Shown here piece by piece: positions 28,511-36,800 of a stretch of DNA of 64,000 bases. The DNA is from Halictus rubicundus (taxonomy: Eukaryota; Arthropoda; Insecta; Hymenoptera; Halictidae), in NCBI RefSeq assembly GCF_050948215.1, contig NW_027488592.1:186001-250000 (forward strand), in the 5' to 3' direction. Both the position numbers and the translations under genes were made by a program. How positions within the stretch are numbered: position 1 is the first letter of the stretch; every line of letters starts with the position of its first letter. Under the pieces are notes generated by a model. That model did no database searches and had not been told where the DNA came from. It saw only the letters and a program-made list of their open reading frames with translations.

Positions 28511-28952
28511 TGTAACCGTTTTTACCTCCTTCTTTACGTTCCTGCCGTGTCTTACCACGCGCACGCTGTCGCCTCCACACTATGAAAGCACGTGAGAGAA
28601 ATCGTATCAACGTTAAGCTTCTGATAGATAGATAGGGACGGTTACAACCCTAGTAAGACAAGGTTCGTGCCTCCAGGCACTGGAAGACGGAGAGGTTCGA
28701 ACTAACTTGAATCATTCGGAGACGATATTGGAGGTAGAAGTAAGATATATTCTGTTATGCTTGGTATATATATACAATAATCGAAATCTTTATGAGTACA
28801 GTATCCTCAGTACGACGGTTGCGGGATCAGTATTGTTCGCAATTCGCGCCCAGTCGATCGCGACTACGTCGAATAGTGCCTTCGCATAGGCAGTTGCCCG
28901 AGCCCTATCTTGGCTCCACGTCTGGGTCCCTTACGGATGCTTTGATCGTGTC

Positions 28953-29389
28953 ACCGTATCGCGAATTTCCCGACCGAACGTGAGCCGTCGTAGCATACGA
29001 GCACTCGTTGCTGACGCAGGAAGTGCCCGAATGACGACACGTACAAGGCGTCGGTCAGACACCCGACCCTGAGGATCGTCTCCGTCGTCACTAGTCAGTG
29101 GGTTCGGAGACTATCCGGTATCGGTGGAAAGACGTTAACCGTACTTACTCTGATGACCGTATCGCGAATCTCCCGAACGAACGTGAGCCGTCGTAGCACA
29201 CGAGCACTCGTTGCTGACGCAGGAAGTGCCCGAATGACGACACGTACAAGGCGTCGGTCAGACACCCGACCCTGAGGATCGTCTCCGTCGTCACTAGTCA
29301 GTGGGTTCGGAGACTATCCGGTATCGGTGGAAAGACGTCAACCGTACTTACTCTGTTCACCGTATCGTAACTTTCCCGAACGAACGTGA
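28953..29389. repeat. 203-bp direct repeats inside the 3' LTR U3 (two copies plus a partial third)
   Basis: ACCGTATCG occurs at 28953, 29156 and 29359, exactly 203 bp apart. The first two units match along their whole length apart from a few bases (for example TTTCCCGACCG against TCTCCCGAACG). The third matches for about 30 bp, to CGAACGTGAG. Tandem U3 repeats often act as enhancer or insulator elements in LTR elements; that role here is inference. Confidence 0.9.
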
Positions 29390-29511
29390 GAATCGACTTC
29401 CTTCGTGGAGAATGCGACTCGAGACCGATGCAGTTTCCCTCGTCTCGCTGGCGTTATTCTTCGATTAATCGCTACGGCCGATGACTGCCGCTCGTAGAAC
29501 TTTATAGACTC

Positions 29512-29610
29512 GTGTCGTGCGGTTTGCACGACACTTCCTCAGTTTGAGGATATCACGAGACGAAGGAACGCAGTCGGTTTGACTGTATCGCCCCTGAGTC
29601 GGTTTGACTC
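29512..29610. other. Cluster of inverted repeats in U3 of the 3' LTR
   Basis: Four perfect hairpins lie within 99 bp. GTGTCGTGC and GCACGACAC flank GGTTT (29512-29534). CCTCA and TGAGG flank GTT (29537-29549). CAGTC and GACTG flank GGTTT (29571-29585). GAGTC and GACTC flank GGTTT (29596-29610). Three have the same five-base loop. A 10-bp palindrome CGATTAATCG (29462-29471) lies just upstream. The same cluster is in the other LTR at 33508-33606. Function is unknown; it could bind regulators or mark the U3 edge. Confidence 0.75.
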
Positions 29611-29884
29611 GCTCGCTGCGTACCGAACAGCCCGAAATTCCCGAACCCGAACAAGCTCGCGCCCAGACGTAGAGTGTCCTAATTCTCTCGCGCATCGACC
29701 TCATTCGATCCGTATCGCGTGGGGATCGATGCGCGCGCACGCTAATTAGTGGGGGATCCTGCGATCCTTCCTTAAGAGAAGGATGACGGGACGACCAGGG
29801 ACGTCGTGGTGGGGGTCCGCGTTGCTCATGCGACACGTCGCCCGATCGATACATATCGACATGTAATCGATACGGTTACATATA

Positions 29885-29895
29885 CCCCCCCCACC
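29885..29895 (-). other. Polypurine tract candidate
   Basis: The - strand reads GGTGGGGGGGG followed by TATA and then the 3' LTR (TGTAACCG). Position and G-richness fit the plus-strand DNA primer site of LTR elements. The single T and the 4-nt TATA before the LTR edge are slightly unusual. The right-hand counterpart gap next to the PBS is also 4 nt (TATT on the - strand). Confidence 0.7.
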
Positions 29896-29897
29896 AA

Positions 29898-30502
29898 TTT
29901 CGCGATTGCAGTTGCAGGGACGCAGTCAAGATGCACTGCGATCGGGTTTAATTCACAAAACAATGATCGAATATACTAATCGTTTGGACAGAAGAAAGAG
30001 AAGAAAAGAAAAAAAAATAAACCCTAATTGCATACGCAAAACAAACCAGACCCGCGTATATAAACAATGGTTTCATTAACTAAGCTATAACGGCGCACAT
30101 TATATGATTTAAACTAAACAATAATGTTAACTCAACAACTAAGCTATAATGGCGCACATTGTATGATTTAAACTAAACAATAATGTTAACTCAACTATTG
30201 AATTGTATAGAAATTGATTATAATCGTTTGTAAAGAACAAAAAAAAGTAAACTTTAATTGTATTTCTCTGAGAGAGTAAAATAAACTAATCAAGGAGCAC
30301 TGTAGTTGTAACAAGAGAGAAAAAAAAAACTACACTTATTCTTGTCTCCTGTTCTACTTGCTGCCTGGTTGGTCCTTCGGTGGTCCACGTCTTATATGAT
30401 GTTGTCTTGGGGTTTTCCTGGAATCGTCCTGTGATGATACTGTTGTTATGGTATCTGGAGCCTTGTTTACCCATCATGTGCCTTGTCTCGATGGAATTTT
30501 GT
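29898..30502 (-). other. 3' untranslated region of the element, A-rich
   Basis: About 600 bp lie between the integrase remnant and the polypurine tract. There are runs of A on the + strand near 29995-30020 and 30238-30247, and a 59-bp tandem duplication. A 63-codon frame on the - strand (30286-30477) has no recognisable motif and is not supported as a gene; an envelope remnant cannot be shown. Nothing else was recognised. Confidence 0.6.
30078..30195. repeat. 59-bp tandem duplication in the element's 3' region
   Basis: AACTAAGCTATAA starts at 30078 and again at 30137. The units 30078-30136 and 30137-30195 differ at two positions (ATAACGG against ATAATGG, ATTATATG against ATTGTATG). Confidence 0.92.
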
Positions 30503-30740
30503 TTACTTGCTAGGTGTTTCTTTGTTTGACTGTTGATATTGTCGTAGGCTCGATGCGTGGAATGTGCCTCTAATGTCTTTGGATTCCGGCCGTCGCAGAA
30601 CGTACGTCGCCGGGCCCTTTTTTTGTTGCTACTTCATACGGTCCTTCGTACAGGTGGAAAAACTTTGCGACCGCTCGGTCGACGGCGTTTGAAATGGGAT
30701 TAGTTCTCAGTAGAACGCGTTCGCCAATTTCATATTGTCG
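30503..30740 (-). pseudogene. Remnant of pol: integrase C-terminal (GPY/F-type) tail, frameshifted
   Basis: Two overlapping frames together carry the hallmarks of the gypsy integrase C-terminus. Frame one (30740-30573, ended by TAG at 30570-30572) encodes GERVLLRTNPISNA and then AKFFHLYEGPYEV, the GPY module that aids DNA binding and targeting. The second (open 30628-30506, ended by TAA at 30503-30505) encodes IRGTFHASSL, the usual end of the protein. The break lies at or near an A7 run on the - strand (30618-30624). A TGA at 30741-30743 closes frame one upstream, and the catalytic core is missing altogether. The piece lies in the same frame as gag but about 85 bp beyond the gag stop. It is a non-functional relic of the deleted pol. 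Confidence 0.82.
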
Positions 30741-30827
30741 TCATGTACAATTCTTCCCTATTTCGTTCCTTGGAGGTGGCTCTTGTCTGAGCTGGGAAGT
30801 CACTCAGGCGTCCTTCCGAGTCCCTCC
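30741..30827 (-). other. Junction of the internal pol deletion
   Basis: Only 87 bp separate the gag stop from the integrase tail. In a complete element the protease, RT, RNase H and most of integrase lie here. In the gag frame the segment has two further stops (TGA) and no recognisable domain. The exact deletion points cannot be fixed without a full-length relative. Confidence 0.7.
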
Positions 30828-32444
30828 TTATTCGTTTTCCGAGGTGGCTTCTTCCTCATGTGCATCGACGATTTCTAGGGCGTCTTCGTTCTCCTCCAAG
30901 TGCGTCGCCCGGATGTGACTTGGACGGGCACTCCACCGTCTGTCACCTTGGGTTCCACCTTCTGGACGTCGTTCTTGTGACTGGTAGTTCTCCCTGGAGA
31001 GCCTTGGAGCATCCTGGGATCGGCGTGTGAGGTCACCCGCCTGATTTGATGGTTCTCGGGGAGTTCGAGCCTGAGTGAACTCGCTCGATGGTATGCGTGG
31101 CCCGCTCGGTCCATATGTCTGGCTTCTTTGCCCTTGCATATTATTCGGGCGCAGAGGCCAGTCTTTGTCACCGCCTTGACGCTCGTGATTTCGCTGCCGA
31201 TTGACCGTTCCACCATTATCAAATCGTTCTAATAGGGCTAAGAACGAATCGATGGTGGTGATATTCTGTCCTAACACGCAGTCGTCGACTGCTTGGGTGA
31301 AGTGGCGAGCGAGCACTAGTACAATTTCTTCGTCGGCGGGTCGTGGCACGAGGTCGCGTGCACTCCCAATCAGCCGCATTGCGTACGCCACACGTGTTAA
31401 CCCGGGCTCAGGGCGGTACACACCTGAGTCGAGATTATCCCGTATTTTCCTTTGAATGGCCGTGCTCCAGAAACGTTCCAGGAATACTCGGGAGAACTGG
31501 CTCCACGTGGTTACTTGCTCAGCGACTATGTCCCACCATTCGCTGGCGATCCCCTTAAGAGCCTGTGTGATGATAAATTTCAACTCATCTTCCGGCACGC
31601 GTGCTGCTTCGATGAACTGTCGCATCTCACGCAGGAATCTCGGAGGTTTCTCCGTAGTTTTGCCTTCGAACACTGGAAGCTTTGGCTTTACGGCAAATGG
31701 TCTCGAAGCAGCCAGGTATGATGGCTCCAACCCCGTGGATTCGTGGGTCTGCCATCGATGGGCGAGTGAATCTCGTGGCATGGAGTGACGTGCGTTATTC
31801 ATCCCCCTGGGGCCAGGTAGCTCGTTGCGTTGTTCCCGTGGATACTGTTCTGCCCTCGCATTTTCGTGAGTTGTGGGGCGGCGCGGTGCCTCCGCCATCG
31901 CGAGTACTTCGTCGAAACCGTCGTGCATCTCCTTCCGGATACGCTCCTCGGTTTCCGCGGCCAGCTGCGATTCGCGATCGAAACGTGAGTCTATTTCGCG
32001 CCTCCAATCCCGCATCTCGCGCTTGTGCGCACTAAGCCTTTCATATAACTCGTCGGAGCTAATCTGCGCTTCCTTAATCTCGGCCAACCTTGCTTCTAGC
32101 TCGATTTCGCGACGCTTGTTCGCCTGACTTTCGCGATATAAACGCGCCTCGATTTCGCGCTGCCACTCGGCGATGTGCTCACGGGCTTCAACGTGCTCGA
32201 CATGTATACCCATCCCCGCCGCCAGTTTAACCTCGAGCTGGAGAATCCTTTCATCCTGCCGCGAGATTTTTAGGCGTAGGTCGCGAATAACGTCACGCAA
32301 TTGGTCTATGTTCATCCCGTCCTCTGGATCCCGTGGTGGAGTATTCAGAGGGCGGGGTGGGGTCACCCCTGAGGAAACCGTGATTTCGCTCGTGACCGGT
32401 TGACCCTGGTTCTTTCGTGTTTTAATGCGGTTCTCGTTTGCCAT
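30828..32444 (-). CDS. gag: Gag polyprotein of the LTR retrotransposon
   Basis: This is an intact 538-codon frame. The ATG (context AAACATGG) lies 40 nt after the primer-binding site, and it ends in TAA. Gag packages element RNA into cytoplasmic virus-like particles. Residues 1-43 are polar. Residues 44-186 are charged and heptad-rich, predicted coiled coil (QLRDVIRDLRLKI, REIELEARLAEIKE). 187-250 is a flexible linker. 252-410 matches the retrotransposon gag capsid pattern, with PVFEGKTTEKPPRFL, then EWWDIVAEQVTTWSQF and FLERFW. 413-510 is rich in Arg, Gln and Gly. 517-538 is strongly acidic. There is no CCHC zinc knuckle, so RNA binding may rely on the basic tail. The reading frame is undamaged, consistent with recent insertion. 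Protease and RT do not follow, so any processing would need enzymes from another copy. Confidence 0.9.
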   Translation of the reverse strand: MANENRIKTRKNQGQPVTSEITVSSGVTPPRPLNTPPRDPEDGMNIDQLRDVIRDLRLKISRQDERILQLEVKLAAGMGIHVEHVEAREHIAEWQREIEARLYRESQANKRREIELEARLAEIKEAQISSDELYERLSAHKREMRDWRREIDSRFDRESQLAAETEERIRKEMHDGFDEVLAMAEAPRRPTTHENARAEQYPREQRNELPGPRGMNNARHSMPRDSLAHRWQTHESTGLEPSYLAASRPFAVKPKLPVFEGKTTEKPPRFLREMRQFIEAARVPEDELKFIITQALKGIASEWWDIVAEQVTTWSQFSRVFLERFWSTAIQRKIRDNLDSGVYRPEPGLTRVAYAMRLIGSARDLVPRPADEEIVLVLARHFTQAVDDCVLGQNITTIDSFLALLERFDNGGTVNRQRNHERQGGDKDWPLRPNNMQGQRSQTYGPSGPRIPSSEFTQARTPREPSNQAGDLTRRSQDAPRLSRENYQSQERRPEGGTQGDRRWSARPSHIRATHLEENEDALEIVDAHEEEATSENE

Positions 32445-32484
32445 GTTTATCGGCTCCCAACCCTCAATATGTTAGAACCTCTCC

Positions 32485-32502
32485 GCCCCACGTTGGGCGC
32501 CA
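32485..32502 (-). other. Primer-binding site complementary to tRNA-Lys(CTT)
   Basis: The + strand reads GCCCCACGTTGGGCGCCA, identical in all 18 bases to the 3' end of metazoan tRNA-Lys(CTT) including CCA (established tRNA sequence, recalled). The - strand therefore carries TGGCGCCCAACGTGGGGC. It lies 4 nt inside the 5' LTR, where reverse transcription is primed. It fixes the element's orientation independently of gag. Confidence 0.93.
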
Positions 32503-32760
32503 AATATGTGACCGTTTTTACCTCCTTCTTTACGTTCCTGCCGTGTCTTACCACGCGCACGCTGTCGCCTCCACACTATGAAAGCACGTGAGAGAAATCG
32601 TATCAACGTTAAGCTTCTGATAGATAGATAGGGACGGTTACAACCCTAGTAAGACAAGGTTCGTGCCTCCAGGCACTGGAAGACGGAGAGGTTCGAACTA
32701 ACTTGAATCATTCGGAGACGATATTGGAGGTAGAAGTAAGATATATTCTGTTATGCTTGG

Positions 32761-32770
32761 TATATATATA
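32761..32770 (-). promoter_or_regulatory. Candidate TATA box of the 5' LTR
   Basis: TATATATATA is the only strong TATA-like stretch in the LTR. It lies about 1.1 kb from the LTR's 5' edge on the - strand, which would leave about 250 bp for R and U5. The copy in the left LTR is at 28765-28774. The transcription start is not determined, and no clear AATAAA signal was seen. Confidence 0.4.
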
Positions 32771-32948
32771 CAATAATCGAAATCTTTATGAGTACAGTAT
32801 CCTCAGTACGACGGTTGCGGGATCAGTATTGTTCGCAATTCGCGCCCAGTCGATCGCGACTACGTCGAATAGTGCCTTCGCATAGGCAGTTGCCCGAGCC
32901 CTATCTTGGCTCCACGTCTGGGTCCCTTACGGATGCTTTGATCGTGTC

Positions 32949-33385
32949 ACCGTATCGCGAATTTCCCGACCGAACGTGAGCCGTCGTAGCACACGAGCAC
33001 TCGTTGCTGACGCAGGAAGTGCCCGAATGACGACACGTACAAGGCGTCGGTCAGACACCCGACCCTGAGGATCGTCTCCGTCGTCACTAGTCAGTGGGTT
33101 CGGAGACTATCCGGTATCGGTGGAAAGACGTTAACCGTACTTACTCTGATGACCGTATCGCGAATCTCCCGAACGAACGTGAGTCGTCGTAGCACACGAG
33201 CACTCATTGCTGATGCAGGAAGTGCCCGAATGACGACACGTACAAGGCGTCGGTCAGACACCCGACCCTGAGGATCGTCTCCGTCGTCACTAGTCAGTGG
33301 GTTCGGAGACTATCCGGTATCGGTGGAAAGACGTCAACCGTACTTACTCTGTTCACCGTATCGTAACTTTCCGGAACGAACGTGA
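32949..33385. repeat. 203-bp direct repeats inside the 5' LTR U3
   Basis: This is the copy of the repeat array in the left LTR, with units starting at 32949, 33152 and 33355. Four of the six LTR-LTR differences (33184, 33206, 33214, 33373) lie in the second unit or the partial third, and one more (32992) lies in the first. Confidence 0.9.
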
Positions 33386-33507
33386 GAATCGACTTCCTTC
33401 GTGGAGAATGCGACTCGAGACCGATGCAGTTTCCCTCGTCTCGCTGGCGTTATTCTTCGATTAATCGCTACGGCCGATGACTGCCGCTCGTAGAACTTTA
33501 TAGACTC

Positions 33508-33606
33508 GTGTCGTGCGGTTTGCACGACACTTCCTCAGTTTGAGGATATCACGAGACGAAGGAACGCAGTCGGTTTGACTGTATCGCCCCTGAGTCGGTT
33601 TGACTC
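33508..33606. other. Cluster of inverted repeats in U3 of the 5' LTR
   Basis: This is the copy of the hairpin cluster in the left LTR (spacing 3,996), with no differences seen. In this LTR it lies about 270-370 bp downstream of the element's 5' end, upstream of the putative promoter. Confidence 0.72.
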
Positions 33607-33876
33607 GCTCGCTGCGTACCGAACAGCCCGAAATTCCCGAACCCGAACAAGCTCGCGCCCAGACGTAGAGTGTCCTAATTCTCTCGCGCATCGACCTCAT
33701 TCGATCCGTATCGCGTGGGGATCGATGCGCGCGCACGCTAATTAGTGGGGGATCCTGCGATCCTTCCTTAAGAGAAGGATGACGGGACGACCAGGGACGT
33801 CGTGGTGGGGGTCCGCGTTGCTCATGCGACACGTCGCCCGATCGATACATATCGACATGTAATCGATACGGTTACA

Positions 33877-33880
33877 ATCC
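33877..33880. repeat. Putative target-site duplication, right
   Basis: ATCC lies immediately after ACGGTTACA of the right LTR, pairing with 28507-28510. Removing the element and one copy leaves an uninterrupted satellite, as expected for a clean insertion. Confidence 0.55.
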
Positions 33881-36800
33881 TATCCAATCACCTATCCGAT
33901 CCTCTATCCTATCCTTTGCTCTATCCTATACTATCCTCAATCCTATCCTATCCTCTATCCTATCCTATCCTCTATCCTATCCTATCCTCTATCCTATCCT
34001 CTATCCTATCCTCTATCCTATCCTCTCTCCTATCCTCTATCCTATCCTCTATCCTATCCTATCCTCTATCCTATCCTATCCTCTATCCTATCCTATCGTC
34101 TAACCTATCCTATCCTCTATCGTCTCCTGTCCTCTATCCTATACAATCCACTATCCTATCCACTATCGTATCCTATCCTCTATCCTATCCAATCCTATAT
34201 CCTATACTCTATCCTATCCTATCCTCTATCCTATCCTATCCTCTATCCTATCCTATCTTCTATCCTATCCTATCCTCTATCCTATCTTATACTCTATCGT
34301 ATCCTATCCTCTATCCTATACTATCCTCAATCCTATCCTATCCTCTATCCTATCCTATCCTCTATCCTATACTATCCTCCATCCTATCCTATCCTCTATC
34401 CTATCGAATCACCTATCCGATCCTCTATCCTATCCTTTCCTCTATCCTATCCTATCCTCAATCCTATCCTATCCTCTATCCTATCCTATCCTCTATCCTA
34501 TCCAATCCCCTATCCTATCCTCTATCCTATCCTATCCTCTATCGTATCCTATCCTCTATCCTATCCAATCATATATCCTACCCTATCCGCTATCCTATCC
34601 CATCCTCTATCCTCAATCCTATCCTCTATCCTCTATCCTATCCTATCCTCTATCGTCTCCTTTCCTCTATCCTATACAATCCACTATCCTATCCTCTATC
34701 CTATCCCCTATCCTATCCTATCCTCTATCCTATCCTATCATCTATCCTATCCACTATCGTATCCTATCCTCTATCCTATCCAATCCTATATCCTATCTTC
34801 TAACCAATCCAATCCTCTATCCTATCCTACCCTCTATCCCATCCTATCCTCTACCCTATAATATCCTCTATCCTATCCTATTCTCTATCCTATCCTGTAC
34901 TCTATCCTATGCTATCCTGTATCCTATCCAAATTCTACCCTACCCTCTATCCTATCCTATCCTCTATCCTATCCTCTACACTATCCTATCCTGTATCCTA
35001 TCCTATCCTCTATCCTATCCTATCCTCTATCCTATCCTATCCTCTATGCTATCCTATCATCTATCCTATCCACTATCGTATCCTATCCTCTATCCTATCC
35101 TATCCTCTATCCTTTCCAATCACCTATCCGATCCTCTACCCTATCCTTTCCTCTATCCTATACTATCCTCAATCCTATCCTATCCTCTATCCTATCCTGT
35201 CCTCTATCCTATTCTATACTCTATCCAACCTAACCTCTATCCTATTATATCCTCCATCCTATCCAATCACCTATCCGATCCTCTATCCTATCCTTTCCTC
35301 TATCCTATCCTATCCTCAATCCTATCCTATCCTCTATCCTATCCTCTATCCTATCCTCTATCCTATCCTCTATCCTATCCTATCCTCTATCCTATCCTTT
35401 CCTCTATCCTATCCAATCCCCTATCCTATCCTATCCTCTATCCTATCCTATCCTATCCTATCCTCTATCCTATCCTATCCTCTATAATATCCTATCCTCT
35501 ATCCTATCATATCCTCTATCCTATCCTATCCTCTATCCTATCCTATCCTCTATCCTATCCTATCCTCTATCCTATCCTATCCTCTATCCTATCCTATCCT
35601 CTATCCTATCCCATCCTCTATCCTATCCTATCCTATCCTCTATCCTATCCTATCCTCTATCCTATCTTATCCTCTATCCTATCCTATCCTCTATCCTATC
35701 CTATCCTATCCTATCCTCTATCCTATCCTATCCTCTATAATATCCTATCCTCTATCCTATCATATCCTCTATCCTATCCTATCCTCTATCCTATCCTATC
35801 CTCTATCCTATCCTATCCTCTATCCTATCCTATCCTCTATCCTATCCTATCCTCTATCCTATCCCATCCTCTATCCTATCCTATCCTATCCTCTATCCTA
35901 TCCTATCCTCTATCCTATCTTATCCTCTATCCTATCCTATCCTCTATAATATCCTATCGTCTATCCTATCCTATCCTCAATCCTATCCTATCCTCTATCC
36001 TATTCTATCCTCTATCCTATTCTATCCTCTATCCTATCCTATCCTCCATCCTATCCTATCCTCTATCCTATCCTATCCTCTATCCTATCCTATCCTCTAT
36101 CCTATTCTATATTCTATGCCATCCTATCCGATCCTCTATGTTTTCCTATCCTCATTCCTATCCTATCCTCTATCCTATCCTATCCTGTATCCTATCCAAT
36201 CCCCTATCCTATCCGCTATCCTATCCTATCCTCTATCCTATCCTTTCCTCTATCCTATCCAATCCCCTATCCTATCCTCTATCCGATCCTATCCTCTATC
36301 CGATCCTATCCTCTATCCTATCCTATCCTCTATAATATCGTATCCTCTATCCTATCCAATCCCCTATCCTATCCTCTATCCGATCCTATCCTCTATCCTA
36401 TCCTATCCTCTATAATATCGTATCCTCTATCCTATCCTATCCTATACTCTATACTATCCAATCCCCTATCCTATCCTCCATCCTATCCTATCCTCTATCG
36501 TATCCTATCCTCTATCCTATCCAATCCCCTATCCTATCCTCTATCCTATCCTATTCTTTATCCCATGCTCTATCCTATCCAATACCCTATCGTTTCCTCT
36601 ATCCTATCCTATCCTCTATAATATCGTATCCTCTATCCTATAGTATCCTCTATCCTATCCTATCCTCTATCCTATCCAATCACCTATCCGATCCTCTATC
36701 CTATCCTATCCTCTATCGTATCCTATCCTCTATCCTATCCTATCCTATCCTCTATCCTATAATATCCTCTATCCTATCCTATCCTCTATCCTATCCTATC

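Larger units (their letters stand above)
28511..29880 (-). repeat. 3' LTR (left copy)
   Basis: It begins TGTAACCGT and ends ACGGTTACA on the + strand, a 9-bp terminal inverted repeat. It differs from the right LTR at six positions by eye: 28514, 28996, 29188, 29210, 29218 and 29377. Read on the - strand, the part rich in direct repeats and hairpins comes first (U3), and the TATA-like stretch lies about 1.1 kb in. Short open frames inside it (for example 29465-29854) recur in the other LTR only because the LTRs are copies, so they are not annotated as genes. Confidence 0.95.
28511..33876 (-). mobile_element. Ty3/gypsy-type LTR retrotransposon, internally deleted, non-autonomous
   Basis: The element has two direct 1,370-bp LTRs bounded by TG...CA, a primer-binding site next to the right LTR, gag on the - strand and a G-rich tract next to the left LTR. 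Its order on the - strand is LTR, PBS, gag, integrase remnant, PPT, LTR. The internal region is only 2,626 bp. A complete gypsy-type pol (protease, RT, RNase H, integrase) would need about 3 kb more, and only the integrase tail remains. ATCC flanks both ends, consistent with the 4-bp target duplication common in Ty3/gypsy elements, but ATCC is also part of the satellite. Superfamily assignment rests on the gag fold pattern, the GPY-type integrase tail and the PBS. A related intact element elsewhere in the genome would have to supply enzymes. Confidence 0.93.
32507..33876 (-). repeat. 5' LTR (right copy)
   Basis: This is the direct copy of the left LTR at a spacing of 3,996 bp. On the + strand it starts TGTGACCG (one change from TGTAACCG, which weakens its terminal inverted repeat by one pair) and ends CGGTTACA before ATCC of the satellite. 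As the upstream LTR of a - strand element it should carry the active promoter. Confidence 0.95.

Noticed and set aside
29465..29854. 129-codon - strand frame in the LTR (and its copy at 33461-33850)
   Set aside because: Both copies are identical because the LTRs are. The frame lies in U3 over hairpins and has no recognisable domain.
30286..30477. 63-codon - strand frame in the 3' region
   Set aside because: It is short and has no motif, signal peptide or membrane segment. It could not be tied to an envelope gene or any other known product.
31201..32403. Several + strand open frames opposite gag
   Set aside because: They are antisense shadows of the gag frame, with no motifs and compositions expected from the complement.
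28511..33876. Two independent insertions of solo LTRs flanking a host gene
   Set aside because: The PBS and PPT lie at the right places, gag lies between them in the matching orientation, and a four-base match is present only at the outer edges. This shows a single element.
33802..34803. Open frame crossing from the LTR into the satellite
   Set aside because: Its start lies in the LTR and the rest is satellite. It exists only because of the insertion joint.
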